From: an uncultured Bacteroidales bacterium
GTDB taxonomy: Bacteria > Bacteroidota > Bacteroidia > Bacteroidales > Bacteroidaceae
Length of the DNA stretch: 64,000 nucleotides
Assembly (NCBI GenBank): GCA_902801325.1
Contig: CADCHQ010000004.1
Coordinates: 62,001-126,000, forward strand
Direction: 5' to 3'
Shown: positions 33,426 through 41,761 of the stretch, piece after piece
Position numbering within the stretch: the stretch's first letter is position 1
Layout: each line of letters begins with the position of its first letter
Notes under the pieces: generated by a model
What the model was told of the DNA's origin: nothing
What the model saw: the letters and a program-made list of their open reading frames with translations, nothing else
Databases searched by the model: none
Translations under genes and position numbers: made by a program

Positions 33426-34882
33426 TCTTCTTCCTCTTCTTGATATCTGTGTGTGCCTGCGACGACTACGACACGTGGACGACGTCGCCTTCGGCGTTGC
33501 TGACTTTGTCGGAGGACACCATTGCCTTCGATACCCTGATTACCGATGAAGGTTCTACCACGAAGACACTCATCGCCTCCAACAAGGGCGATAAAGGTCT
33601 GCGCATTCGTCGCGTGGCATTGGGACAAGGCAAGGAGTCGCTCTTCCATGTGAATGTCGACGGGCAGTATCTCTACAACGGAGTGGGAGAGGACTTCGAA
33701 GTTCGTCGGAAGGATAGTATCTATGTTCGCATCGAAGTACGGCTTCCCATTTCTGACAGCGACTCCATTCATGCGTATCAGGACGAACTGCAGTTTACTC
33801 TTGAGAGCGGTGCCACGCAGAAGGTTCTCCTCACGGCTTCAGGAATGGATGTCGTCATCCTGCGTGGTGAAGTGATTACCACCGACCGCACGCTCGATGC
33901 CACTCGTCCCTATCAGGTATTCGACTCGCTTGTCGTTGTTCAAGGCGCCACGCTTACTCTTCCTGAGGGTTGTACACTCATGTTCCACGATGGCACATCG
34001 CTTCTCGTTCATGGAAGCCTAAAGGCTATGGGAACGTTGGAACGCCCAGTCATCTTGCGAGGCGACCGCGTCGATAAGATGTTCCCCTATCTGCCGTACG
34101 ACCGTACGCCGAACCGCTGGGGAGGACTCCACTTCTTTGGCGACAGCCATGATAACGAACTGACCCAGTGCGACATTCATTCGGGCGACTACGGCATCGT
34201 CTGCGACAGCACGGCAACCCTCGATGCTGACCGCCCCATGCTGGTCATGCGCGACTGCGAGGTCCACAACATCGGCGGTCCGGGTCTTCAGTTCACCCAC
34301 TGTGTCACGCAGGTTCTCGGCACCCAAGTCAGCAATACGCTTGGTGCTACGGTGAGTCTGCTGGGAGGTGATCATCTCTTTGTCCACAGCACGCTTGCTC
34401 AGTTCTATCCCCTCTCTGCCGACCGCGGTCCCGCCCTTGAGGTTGGCGATTCGCTCCTCATCGGTCTCGACTCCAGTAAGGACTATGAACACATTCCCCT
34501 CCAGCGGGTCCATTTCCTCAACTGTGTCATCACGGGCTATGCTGACGATGTTTTCTTCGGTCGTTTCTTCTCGACTACGGTGTCGGACGCAGCCTTCCTT
34601 TTCCGCAACTGCCTCATGCGTACACCTTATGACGATGACTATCGTTTCCAGCAAGTCATGTTCGATAATCCCGACTCGCTTGAGGTTAGTGGAGAGAAGC
34701 ACTTCCGTCTCTTAGACACCTACAACTTCCTCTACGACTTCACGCCCGACTCCCTTTCTGCCATCCGCGGTATGGCTGACGCCGAAGTGGCTCGTCAATA
34801 TCCCGTCGATCGTCGAGGCGTCAATCGACTTGCTGATGGACAACCCGATGCAGGAGCTTATGAAGGAGTGTATAAAGAGTGA
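33353..34882 (+). CDS. Right-handed beta-helix lipoprotein
   Basis: Surface or periplasmic lipoprotein of 509 residues. The start region (KYMNMYRWIKDILLPPFKGGMGWVFFLFLISVCAC) has an unusual N-terminal extension from a REP arm before the hydrophobic segment; the lipobox cysteine is in SVCAC. An Ig-like domain (about 40-170) is followed by beta-helix repeats (RNCLMRTPYDD, HCVTQVLGTQVSN, DCEVHNIGGPGLQFT) typical of pectate-lyase-like folds and a tail DRRGVNRLADGQPDAGAYE. No lyase catalytic residues are obvious; a sugar-binding or degradative role is only possible. Confidence 0.82.
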   Translation: MKYMNMYRWIKDILLPPFKGGMGWVFFLFLISVCACDDYDTWTTSPSALLTLSEDTIAFDTLITDEGSTTKTLIASNKGDKGLRIRRVALGQGKESLFHVNVDGQYLYNGVGEDFEVRRKDSIYVRIEVRLPISDSDSIHAYQDELQFTLESGATQKVLLTASGMDVVILRGEVITTDRTLDATRPYQVFDSLVVVQGATLTLPEGCTLMFHDGTSLLVHGSLKAMGTLERPVILRGDRVDKMFPYLPYDRTPNRWGGLHFFGDSHDNELTQCDIHSGDYGIVCDSTATLDADRPMLVMRDCEVHNIGGPGLQFTHCVTQVLGTQVSNTLGATVSLLGGDHLFVHSTLAQFYPLSADRGPALEVGDSLLIGLDSSKDYEHIPLQRVHFLNCVITGYADDVFFGRFFSTTVSDAAFLFRNCLMRTPYDDDYRFQQVMFDNPDSLEVSGEKHFRLLDTYNFLYDFTPDSLSAIRGMADAEVARQYPVDRRGVNRLADGQPDAGAYEGVYKE

Positions 34883-34883
34883 A

Positions 34884-34920
34884 ACGACCCCTCTCCCTGC
34901 TCCCCCGAGGGGGAGGGCTT
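34884..34920. repeat. Single REP-like arm
   Basis: GACCCCTCTCC...CTCCCCCGAGGGGGAGGGC directly after the lipoprotein stop codon; no partner arm nearby. Confidence 0.7.
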
Positions 34921-34984
34921 TGCCTTAACTCCGTATGTAATAGTACCAATAGGAGAAAAAGGGGAGCATTGCAACTTGTGTAAA

Positions 34985-35150
34985 GTCTTTAGTCCTTTGG
35001 CGATAATGCCTAAGGTACTGCGTCCGTGCACCTAATCTCCTCTGTCCGAATACTTAATGTCTTCCGTCGGAATGCCTTAGGTCCAAAGTCCTAGGACCTA
35101 AGGGCCTCCCTCCGAATGCCTAATGCCTTTCGATACAACACCTAAGTGTT
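34985..35150. repeat. CCTAAGG/CCTAGG repeat cluster
   Basis: Copies of CCTAAGG, CCTTAGG, CCTAGG and degenerate CCTAAT, spaced roughly 15-30 bases, in a gene-free stretch. Confidence 0.7.
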
Positions 35151-35160
35151 CCTCTGTAAA

Positions 35161-35262
35161 GACGTACATCTTACATCCGAAAGATGTACGTCTTACAAAT
35201 GAAGGATGTACGTCTTATAGCCTAAAGATGTACGTCTTACACGTAAAAGATGTACGTCTTAC
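35161..35262 (+). repeat. 22-base tandem repeat (GATGTACGTCTTA)
   Basis: Copies of gatgtacgtctta at 35183, 35205, 35227 and 35249 (exact 22-base period), preceded by one inverted copy (gacgtacatctta at 35161). Unit core AAGATGTACGTCTT is nearly palindromic. After it, 35270-35345 has the hairpin ATGGC-gttttt-GCCAT and a repeated 'ttatacaagca'. Confidence 0.8.
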
Positions 35263-35339
35263 ACCAAAAGCGCAATGGCGTTTTTGCCATAGATTATACA
35301 AGCAAGCGCTCAAGGTTATACAAGCATCGCCCCCGGACT

Positions 35340-35600
35340 TGTATATATCATCAAAAATTTACTTGACAATCATCAGTTTTTTACTTTATATTCATCGTGT
35401 CCTGATTGGTAAGTAAAATTTCGTTGAATTTAAAGTGATTTTTCGTTGAGAAGTTGGTCGATGGTGAAAAAGTTAAACGATAAACGTTCTTGCTCCTCTA
35501 CGCTACGCAAGCGTCACTCTTAAAGGAGATGCCGAGCGAAACATTAAACTTTTATTTGTATCTTTGATTTCATCGAAAATAGGCTGCATTTGACTTTGTC
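35340..35600. other. Gene-free stretch with fragments of repeats
   Basis: No credible gene. Around 35495-35545 'cttgctcctctacgctacgcaagcgtc' and 'gatgccgagcgaaac' resemble the hairpin-rich element of 30409 and 42553. At 35560-35600 'tatctttgatttcatcgaaaataggctgcat' is a single copy of the unit repeated before dnaB. Confidence 0.5.
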
Positions 35601-35669
35601 TTCCTCCTCCTAGCAAGGCAGAGTACAAATTAATTTGCTTTTGCACTTGCTTCGTTCGTCGGTTTTCAC

Positions 35670-35677
35670 TATCTTTG
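35670..35677 (+). promoter_or_regulatory. -7 box before the structured RNA
   Basis: TATCTTTG, with a weak -33 match TTGC 19 bases upstream (35647-35650). Transcription from about 35684 would include the whole structured region and could continue into the dockerin gene. Confidence 0.6.
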
Positions 35678-35683
35678 CACCGT

Positions 35684-35940
35684 GGGATTTGTCTCATTAT
35701 GCAGTAGCGACTGCGTATCTTATCGGAAATAAAAGAAGCGTTATGCTCGTCTTTACAAACAGAAACCTGGTAAGTTTCAAATTACGAACAAGAGATGACA
35801 TGACAGCTTCACGCGTATGCGTGGGCTGATATCTTTACATCTGTTCGTAGGGTTTTACCAGGACCTCTGTTTGAAGGTGTGAACATACAGTTCCACGCTT
35901 CTCACGTTAATAAAGGTTCTCCGTGGGGCTGGGAGGACAG
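35684..35940 (+). ncRNA. Strongly structured RNA candidate (leader or stand-alone RNA)
   Basis: Nested perfect helices form one long rod: GAAGCGT 35735-35741 with 35895-35901; CAAACAG 35756-35762 with 35867-35873; CCTGGTAA 35766-35773 with 35855-35862; TACGAACA 35783-35790 with 35842-35849; GATG 35794-35797 with 35838-35841; CAGC 35804-35807 with 35825-35828; CACGC-gtat-GCGTG at 35810-35823. The first and second helices are separated by a large asymmetric bubble (14 and 21 bases). A separate hairpin GCAGT-agcg-ACTGC lies at 35701-35714. A rod with a bubble behind a promoter recalls 6S RNA and the Bacteroidales-1 motif, but I recognise no conserved sequence. The alternative is a riboswitch-like leader of the dockerin gene, whose ATG is 8 bases downstream; no T-rich terminator is seen. 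Confidence 0.6.
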
Positions 35941-35948
35941 ATAATGTC

Positions 35949-36725
35949 ATGAAAACAAAAGCATTATTTCTTTCTATCGTAGCACTATTGATGAGTGCAA
36001 CCCTGAGTGCCCAAACCATCATAAAGGGCGACATGAACGATGACAAACAGGTGAGCATTGCCGATGTCACCTCTTTAGTAAACGTAATTTTGGGCAAGGC
36101 GCCAATAGAGACGTTAAGTGTGGACTGTGAACCTTATAAGGTGGATAATAGTCTCGTAGTAGGCACATGGTATGCTCCTGATGGAACGTCGTTCATGTTC
36201 AATGCGGATGGAACGACAACGTTTCCTTATGGCGCGACTTATGAATTTATGCCCATACAGGGCCGTCTGCTGGTATACGATGCTGCAAATAAGCCAGTGA
36301 AGGTGTTACCCATACTGAAAGCAGAGTCGGAGTTCTTGTTGACTGTGGACTATGCCACAAGCCACTTTACTTATTACACTAAATCTAATCCGGTTGAACC
36401 ACAAGATAATAATATTTATTATGGGGTAACTACTACGGAAATTAATTCATCTAATTATAATTCATTTGATGGAGTAAATAGTGTATCATCTATTGATGAA
36501 ATACCTAATATATTATTAAATGTAACAACATTAGGTAAATATTATATTTTATTACCAGAACAATATGAACCAGAAGTAAATGCTAGTGGTGATTATACAG
36601 TAATTACTAAAAAATCAACTTCTATTCCTGGACATAATGTATATTTAACTGGTAGAATTGGTGCTGGTGTAGTAATTAGTAAAGTAGATGTAGGAACTTC
36701 TCAATCACAAATTGATAATGAATAA
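35949..36725 (+). CDS. Secreted dockerin-type protein with chimeric AT-rich C-terminal part
   Basis: Secreted protein of 258 residues. Signal peptide 1-21 (LLMSATLSAQ), then one dockerin-like calcium-binding segment (KGDMNDDKQVSIADVTSLVNVIL, about 25-48), then a lipocalin-like beta domain (LVVGTWYAPDGTSFMFNADG...LLVYDAANKPVKVLPILKAESEFLLTVDY) to about residue 145. From base 36380-36400 the composition falls to about 27% G+C (81 of 300 bases in 36421-36720), with AT-ending codons, and the protein becomes NIYYGVTTTEINSSNYNSF...KYYILLPEQYEP, which has the look of a phage tail-fibre module. The function is unknown. The 3' part may be transferred DNA or an assembly join. Confidence 0.7.
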   Translation: MKTKALFLSIVALLMSATLSAQTIIKGDMNDDKQVSIADVTSLVNVILGKAPIETLSVDCEPYKVDNSLVVGTWYAPDGTSFMFNADGTTTFPYGATYEFMPIQGRLLVYDAANKPVKVLPILKAESEFLLTVDYATSHFTYYTKSNPVEPQDNNIYYGVTTTEINSSNYNSFDGVNSVSSIDEIPNILLNVTTLGKYYILLPEQYEPEVNASGDYTVITKKSTSIPGHNVYLTGRIGAGVVISKVDVGTSQSQIDNE

Positions 36726-36768
36726 AAATATATAATTAAAAAATATATGGCAAAATATACTAATGGTC
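36380..36768. other. AT-rich island with foreign composition
   Basis: Codes for the last about 110 residues of the dockerin protein, then 'aattaaaaaatatatggcaaaatatactaatgg', which looks like the start of a further gene (MAKYTNG) cut off at the stop codon of rlmH. Composition and codon choice differ sharply from both sides. Confidence 0.65.
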
Positions 36769-37242
36769 TCACTCATGATGATACGGTTCGCCGTTGAGGA
36801 TGGTCATAGCACGATAGACTTGCTCGACGAAAAGAAGGCGAATCATCTGATGAGAGAAAGTCATTTGGCTCAGGGAAATCTCTTCCTGAGCCATTTTGTG
36901 TATCTGGGGAGCAAAGCCATAAGGACCACCCACAATGAAGACTAAACGGCGGGGAGAGGCCGCCATACGCTTCTGCATCCACGAGGCAAAATCGAGACTT
37001 CGTCGTTCCTTACCGTGTTCGTCTAACAAAACGATATAATCGCCTGAGGACAAGGACTTTATTATTAGCGATGCTTCTTGTTCCTTCTGCTGTTCCTGAC
37101 TCAAGTTTTTGGCGTTCCTGAGTTCGGGAATCACTTGCATTTCGAAGGGCAAGTAATGTTGGATGCGATTGATATATTCATCCGTTAGTTGGGCAATCCG
37201 GGTGTCCGTAGTTTTGCCTATGACAATAAAAATGGTCTTCAT
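36769..37242 (-). CDS. rlmH: 23S rRNA (pseudouridine1915-N3)-methyltransferase RlmH
   Basis: SPOUT-family methyltransferase of 157 residues that modifies helix 69 of 23S rRNA on the 70S ribosome. The family sequence is clear: KTIFIVIGKT at the start, DEHGKERRSLDFASWMQ, FIVGGPYGF (SAM-binding knot), ISLSQMTFSHQMIRLLFVEQVYRAMTILNGEPYHHE at the end. I start at 37242, just after a TATCTTTG box (37247-37254, minus). Its stop directly abuts the AT-rich island. Confidence 0.95.
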   Translation of the reverse strand: MKTIFIVIGKTTDTRIAQLTDEYINRIQHYLPFEMQVIPELRNAKNLSQEQQKEQEASLIIKSLSSGDYIVLLDEHGKERRSLDFASWMQKRMAASPRRLVFIVGGPYGFAPQIHKMAQEEISLSQMTFSHQMIRLLFVEQVYRAMTILNGEPYHHE

Positions 37243-37246
37243 GGAG

Positions 37247-37254
37247 CAAAGATA
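37247..37254 (-). promoter_or_regulatory. -7 box for rlmH
   Basis: TATCTTTG on the minus strand, 4 bases before the ATG at 37242, implying an almost leaderless message. Confidence 0.55.
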
Positions 37255-37261
37255 CAATTTA

Positions 37262-37345
37262 ATTCACAATTCATAATTCACAATTCACAATTATTTACTA
37301 TCTTTGTCGCAAACTAGTAACTCATAATTCGTAATTAGTAACTTG
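37262..37345. repeat. AT-rich phrase repeats flanking the nadC promoter
   Basis: 'attcacaattcataattcacaattcacaatt' type phrases at 37262-37293 and 'aactcataattcgtaattag' at 37318-37350, either side of the -7 box at 37299. Confidence 0.65.
37299..37306 (+). promoter_or_regulatory. -7 box for nadC
   Basis: TATCTTTG, about 55 bases before the nadC ATG. Confidence 0.6.
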
Positions 37346-37361
37346 TAATTAAATAAGAACC

Positions 37362-38264
37362 ATGTTAAGCGTAGAAGAATTGAACGACCGACTGATAGAC
37401 TTGGCATTTGCTGAGGACATTGGTGACGGAGACCATACCACCCTTTGCTGCATCCCTGCCGATGCAATGGGCGAGAGTAAGTTGTTGATAAAGGAAGAAG
37501 GCATCTTTGCCGGCGTAGAGATTGCTAAGGAAGTGTTCCGCCGCTTCGACCCCGAGTTGCAGGTGGAGGTGTACATCGAAGATGGTGCACACGTGAAGCC
37601 GGGCGATATCGTGATGTCGGTTAAAGGCAAGGAACAGAGCCTGTTGCAGACGGAACGCCTGATGCTGAACATCCTGCAACGCATGTCTGGTATTGCCACC
37701 ATGACACACAAGTATCAGCAGGCACTTATCGATGCAGGTACAAAGACTCGTGTACTTGATACCCGTAAGACTACTCCCGGCATGCGTATGCTGGAGAAGG
37801 AAGCCGTGAAGATTGGCGGTGGTATGAATCACCGTATCGGACTCTTCGACATGATTCTGCTGAAGGACAATCACATCGACTTCTGCGGTGGTGTACACAA
37901 TGCCATCTCGCGTGCAAAAGCTTATTGCAAGGAAAAGGGCAAGGACCTGAAGATAGAGTGCGAAGTCCGTAATTTCAAGGAGTTGAACGAGGCGTTGGCA
38001 GAGGGTTGCGACCGCATCATGTTCGACAACTTTACACCCGAAGATACGGAGAAGGCCGTGAAGATTGTGGCAGGCAGAGCCGAGACAGAATCCTCTGGTG
38101 GCATCACTTATGACACCATGATTCCTTACGCCAAGGCCGGTGTGGACTTCATCTCCTTCGGTGCCCTCACGCACTCTGTGAAGGGACTCGACATGAGTTT
38201 CAAGGCGGCAGGAAGTGATAAACTTATAGTTAAAGCCCCTTCCAACTCCCCAAAGGGGGAGTGA
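37362..38264 (+). CDS. nadC: Nicotinate-nucleotide pyrophosphorylase (carboxylating)
   Basis: Quinolinate phosphoribosyltransferase, NAD de novo synthesis, 300 residues, cytoplasmic. Typical stretches: AFAEDIGDGDHTTLCCIP, LLNILQRMSGIATMTHKY, the PRPP/quinolinate site VLDTRKTTPGMRMLEKEAVKIGGGMNHRIGL, LLKDNHID and IMFDNFTPED, then ISFGALTHSVKGLDMS. The last residues IVKAPSNSPKGE are encoded by a REP-like arm (38232-38269) that also supplies the stop codon, so the normal C terminus has been replaced or extended. Confidence 0.95.
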   Translation: MLSVEELNDRLIDLAFAEDIGDGDHTTLCCIPADAMGESKLLIKEEGIFAGVEIAKEVFRRFDPELQVEVYIEDGAHVKPGDIVMSVKGKEQSLLQTERLMLNILQRMSGIATMTHKYQQALIDAGTKTRVLDTRKTTPGMRMLEKEAVKIGGGMNHRIGLFDMILLKDNHIDFCGGVHNAISRAKAYCKEKGKDLKIECEVRNFKELNEALAEGCDRIMFDNFTPEDTEKAVKIVAGRAETESSGGITYDTMIPYAKAGVDFISFGALTHSVKGLDMSFKAAGSDKLIVKAPSNSPKGE

Positions 38265-38360
38265 AGTCCCTGAATTAAAACAGAATAAAGATATGAAAAG
38301 ATTATCATTTTTATTGTTAGTAACTTTGTTCCTCCTTGGGGGAGGTCAGGAGGGGGCTTT
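38232..38360. repeat. REPIN-like pair across the nadC / C69 peptidase junction
   Basis: Left arm 38232-38269 (AAGCCCCTTCC...CTCCCCAAAGGGGGAG...GTCC) lies in the nadC 3' end. Right arm 38328-38360 (CCTCCTTGGGGGAGG TCAGGAGGGGGCTTT) lies in the signal-peptide region of the next gene. Confidence 0.75.
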
Positions 38361-39951
38361 CGCCTGCACCAACCTCATTGTAGGTAAGGCAGCAAGTACC
38401 GACGGCAGTGTCATTGTCAGTTACAATGCCGATAGTTACGGTATGTACGGAAACATGTACCGCCATGTGGGTGGTCAGCATCAACCCGGTGAGATGCGTA
38501 AGATTTATGAATGGGATACCAATAAATACCTGGGTGAGATACCCCAGGCACCTGTCACCTATAACGTGGTCGGACAGATGAACGAACACCAGGTTAGCAT
38601 CTGTGAAACTACTTTCGGAGGACGTGAGGAATTGGTTGACTCCACTGCCATCATCGACTACGGTTCGCTTATCTATATTGGTCTGGAACGTTCGACTACG
38701 GCTCGTGAGGCCATCAAGATTATGACCGATCTCGTGGCTAAGTACGGATATTACAGCGAGGGCGAGACTTTCTCCATTGCCGACAAGAACGAAGTGTGGG
38801 TAATGGAAATGGTAGGCAAGGGACCTGGTCGTACGGGTGCTGTCTGGGTAGCCATTCGCATTCCCGACGATTGCATCTGTGCACATGCCAATCAGAGTCG
38901 TATCACTCGCTTCAATATGAAGGACAAAGAGAATGTTATGTATGCCAAGGATGTGGTGAAGTTTGCCCGCGAGAAAGGCTTCTTCACAGGTAAGAAGGAT
39001 GCAGACTTCTCTTTCCGCGATGCCTTCAATCCCCTCGATTTTGGCGGTATTCGTTACTGCGACGCCCGCGCTTGGTCGTTCTTTAACAAACACGTTGACG
39101 GAATGGACAAGTACCTGCCCTACATCAATGGTGAGGACATGAAGTTGGAGATGCCTCTTTACATGCGTCCCAAGCACAAGCTTAGTGTGCAGAACATCAA
39201 GAACGATATGCGTGACCACTACGAAGGTACAGCCCTCGATATGCAGAAAGACCTCGGCGCAGGTCCTTATAACATGCCTTATCGTCCTTCGCCTCTGAGC
39301 TTTGAGGTTGATGGCAAGAAGTACTTTACAGAGCGTCCTACTTCTACCCAGCAGACAGGCTTCTCCTTCGTGGGACAGATGCGTAACTTCCTGCCCGATG
39401 CTGTGGGCGGAGTCGTATGGTGGACGAATGACGATGCCAATATGACGGCATACGTTCCCGTCTATTGCAGTGTGACCGATATTCCCAAGTGCTTCCAGCG
39501 CATCGAGGGTGTGCAGGATGAAATCACCTTCAACTGGGAGTCGGCCTACTGGCTTTGCAATACGGTGAGCAATATTGTTTATCCTTATTACGAGAAGATG
39601 TATCCCGACCTGCGTCGTTGCATCAATGAGACGGAACAGTCCTTCAATATGACACAAGGCTATGCTGAGACGATAGGAAAGAATCTGTACGAAAGCAATC
39701 CTGCAGAAGCTATTAAGCAACTGACGGAATACAGCCAGACCTGTGCCGACACCATGATGAAGAATTGGAACAATCTCTTCAAGTATCTTGTGGTGAAGCA
39801 CAATGATATGGTGCTGAAGGAGGAAAACAAGAAACACGAATTCGTGCGTTCGCCCTACGGACTGGGAGGCAAGATTACTCGTCCTGGCTATCCCGAACGC
39901 TATTGGCGTGAAGTTGTAAAACAAACAGGAGATAAATACCTTAATAAATAA
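38293..39951 (+). CDS. C69 family dipeptidase (N-terminal nucleophile)
   Basis: Secreted dipeptidase of 552 residues, Ntn-hydrolase fold. The signal region KRLSFLLLVTLFLLGGGQEGAFA is followed by CTNLIVGKAASTDGSVIVSYNAD, where the cysteine at about residue 26 becomes the catalytic N-terminal nucleophile after processing. Other C69 motifs are QVSICETTFGGREEL, ALERST-like LERSTTAREAI and EVWVMEMVGKGPGRTGAVWVA. The GGGQEG segment is the translation of a REP arm. It forms an operon with nadC and the phosphohexomutase (4 bases to the next ATG). Confidence 0.9.
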   Translation: MKRLSFLLLVTLFLLGGGQEGAFACTNLIVGKAASTDGSVIVSYNADSYGMYGNMYRHVGGQHQPGEMRKIYEWDTNKYLGEIPQAPVTYNVVGQMNEHQVSICETTFGGREELVDSTAIIDYGSLIYIGLERSTTAREAIKIMTDLVAKYGYYSEGETFSIADKNEVWVMEMVGKGPGRTGAVWVAIRIPDDCICAHANQSRITRFNMKDKENVMYAKDVVKFAREKGFFTGKKDADFSFRDAFNPLDFGGIRYCDARAWSFFNKHVDGMDKYLPYINGEDMKLEMPLYMRPKHKLSVQNIKNDMRDHYEGTALDMQKDLGAGPYNMPYRPSPLSFEVDGKKYFTERPTSTQQTGFSFVGQMRNFLPDAVGGVVWWTNDDANMTAYVPVYCSVTDIPKCFQRIEGVQDEITFNWESAYWLCNTVSNIVYPYYEKMYPDLRRCINETEQSFNMTQGYAETIGKNLYESNPAEAIKQLTEYSQTCADTMMKNWNNLFKYLVVKHNDMVLKEENKKHEFVRSPYGLGGKITRPGYPERYWREVVKQTGDKYLNK

Positions 39952-39955
39952 AACT

Positions 39956-41698
39956 ATGGATAACGAACTGATTAAAAAGTGTGAAGCCGAGGCCCAGAAG
40001 TGGCTTGCTTCAAGTGTGTACGATGCCGAGACAAAGGCTCAGATTAAGGCCATGCTCGACAATGAAGACAAAACAGAACTGGTGGATGCCTTCTACCAGA
40101 CCTTGGAGTTTGGTACGGGTGGTCTGCGTGGTATCATGGGTCCTGGTACAAACCGTATGAATAAGTACATCGTGGCAATGGCAACTCAGGGCTTTGCCAA
40201 CTACATCAATAAGGCTTTCCCCGAAGGTGGCAAGAGCGTAGTCGTAGGTCATGATTGCCGTAACAATGGACGTATGTTTGCCGAGACTGTTGCCAACATC
40301 TTCTCTGCCAACGGCATTAAGGTCTATCTCTTCGAGAGCCTGCGTCCCACGCCTGAGGTTTCATTTGCCATCCGTCATCTGGGTGCAGTGGCAGGTGTGA
40401 ACGTCACTGCTTCGCACAACCCCAAGGAGTATAACGGCTACAAGGCATATTGGGAAGACGGTGCTCAGGTGCTGGCTCCTCACGATAAGGGCATTATCGA
40501 CGAAGTGAACAAGGTTGCCATCGAGGACGTGAAGTTTGAGGGAAATCCCGACCTCATCAAGATTATTGGTGGTGAGATGGACTATGACTACATGCTGGCC
40601 GTTCGCGAGGCACGCATCGATGCCGATGTCATCAAACGTCAGGAAGACCTGAACATCGTCTATAGTCCCATGCATGGTGCAGGACGTGTCGTTACTCCTC
40701 TGTGTCTGCGCAGTTGGGGTTTCAAGAACATCAATGTGGTACCCGAACAGATGGTTATCGACGGTAATTTCTCCACTGTAGTTAGTCCTAATCCCGAGAA
40801 TGCAGAGGCAATGACACTAGGTATGAAGTGGGGTACGAAGCTTAATGCCGACCTCGTTATCGCCAGTGACCCCGATGCCGACCGTCTGGCTATTGTATGC
40901 CGCGATCCGCAGGGCGAGTGGATTATCATCAATGGTAACCAGACTTGCATGATGTTCTGCTACTACATCATTAAGAACAAGATTGCATTGGGACAGCTGA
41001 AGCCTACCGACTTCCTCGTAAAGACCATCGTTACCACCGAGGTTATTGCCGAGATGGCAAAGAAGAACAACGTGGAACTGCGCGACTGCTACACCGGCTT
41101 CAAGTGGATTGCCCGTGAAATCGCCATCAGCGAAGGCAAGCAGAAGTACATTGGCGGTGGTGAGGAGAGCTTCGGCTTCCTGCCCTATGACAAGGTTCGT
41201 GATAAGGATGCTCCAGCCAGCATCTGTCTCATCTGCGAGATTGCAGCATGGGCCAAGGACCAGGGCAAGACGCTCTACGACCTGCTCATCGACATCTATA
41301 AGGAATATGGTTTCTCCTACGAGCACACCATCAACGTCGTACGTCCCGGCAAGTCGGGTGCCGACGAGATTAAGCAGATGATGGTGGACTTCCGCGGTGC
41401 CAAGGCTCCGAAGGACATCGCCGGCAGTAAGATTATCTGCACCAAGGACTTCCAGGCTCTGACGGCTACTGATGCAGAAGGTAATGTGACGAAACTCGAC
41501 ATGCCTGCCACATCTAACGTGCTGCAGTGGTTCTGTGAGGACGGAACGAAGGTTAGTGTTCGTCCTAGTGGTACCGAGCCTAAGATTAAGTTCTACCTCG
41601 AGGTGAAGGGTCAGATTCACTGCGCCAACTGCTATCCCGGTGCTGTGGCTGATGCCCAGAAGAAGGTCGAGGCTATCAAGCAGAGCCTTGGACTTTAA
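39956..41698 (+). CDS. Phosphoglucomutase/phosphomannomutase family enzyme
   Basis: alpha-D-phosphohexomutase of 580 residues interconverting sugar 1- and 6-phosphates. All four family sites are present: the phosphoserine loop TASHNPKEYNGYK, the metal loop DPDADRLAI, the sugar loop GGEESFGF and the phosphate loop RPSGTEPKIKFY. The N terminus GTGGLRGIMGPGTNRMNKYIV matches the Bacteroidetes/Firmicutes PgcA-type mutases. Glucose-phosphate or mannose-phosphate preference cannot be told apart here. Confidence 0.93.
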   Translation: MDNELIKKCEAEAQKWLASSVYDAETKAQIKAMLDNEDKTELVDAFYQTLEFGTGGLRGIMGPGTNRMNKYIVAMATQGFANYINKAFPEGGKSVVVGHDCRNNGRMFAETVANIFSANGIKVYLFESLRPTPEVSFAIRHLGAVAGVNVTASHNPKEYNGYKAYWEDGAQVLAPHDKGIIDEVNKVAIEDVKFEGNPDLIKIIGGEMDYDYMLAVREARIDADVIKRQEDLNIVYSPMHGAGRVVTPLCLRSWGFKNINVVPEQMVIDGNFSTVVSPNPENAEAMTLGMKWGTKLNADLVIASDPDADRLAIVCRDPQGEWIIINGNQTCMMFCYYIIKNKIALGQLKPTDFLVKTIVTTEVIAEMAKKNNVELRDCYTGFKWIAREIAISEGKQKYIGGGEESFGFLPYDKVRDKDAPASICLICEIAAWAKDQGKTLYDLLIDIYKEYGFSYEHTINVVRPGKSGADEIKQMMVDFRGAKAPKDIAGSKIICTKDFQALTATDAEGNVTKLDMPATSNVLQWFCEDGTKVSVRPSGTEPKIKFYLEVKGQIHCANCYPGAVADAQKKVEAIKQSLGL

Positions 41699-41761
41699 TC
41701 ATTAAATGTTCTCAGGCGAATAGATACGGGTAAAGCGTTAACCGTTAAACTTTAAACCTTA

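Noticed and set aside
35123-35416. Small plus-strand gene of 97 codons
   Set aside because: Mostly the translation of the 22-base tandem repeat; no promoter, no domain, and unlike normal codon use.
35684-35940. Retron msr-msd RNA
   Set aside because: Structured RNA is present but there is no reverse transcriptase gene within reach.
36380-36768. Prophage remnant
   Set aside because: Only about 390 bases, with no integrase, att site or other phage gene; kept instead as an island of foreign composition.
38317-39924. Minus-strand reading frame of 535 codons
   Set aside because: Antisense to the C69 dipeptidase; no start signal or motif.
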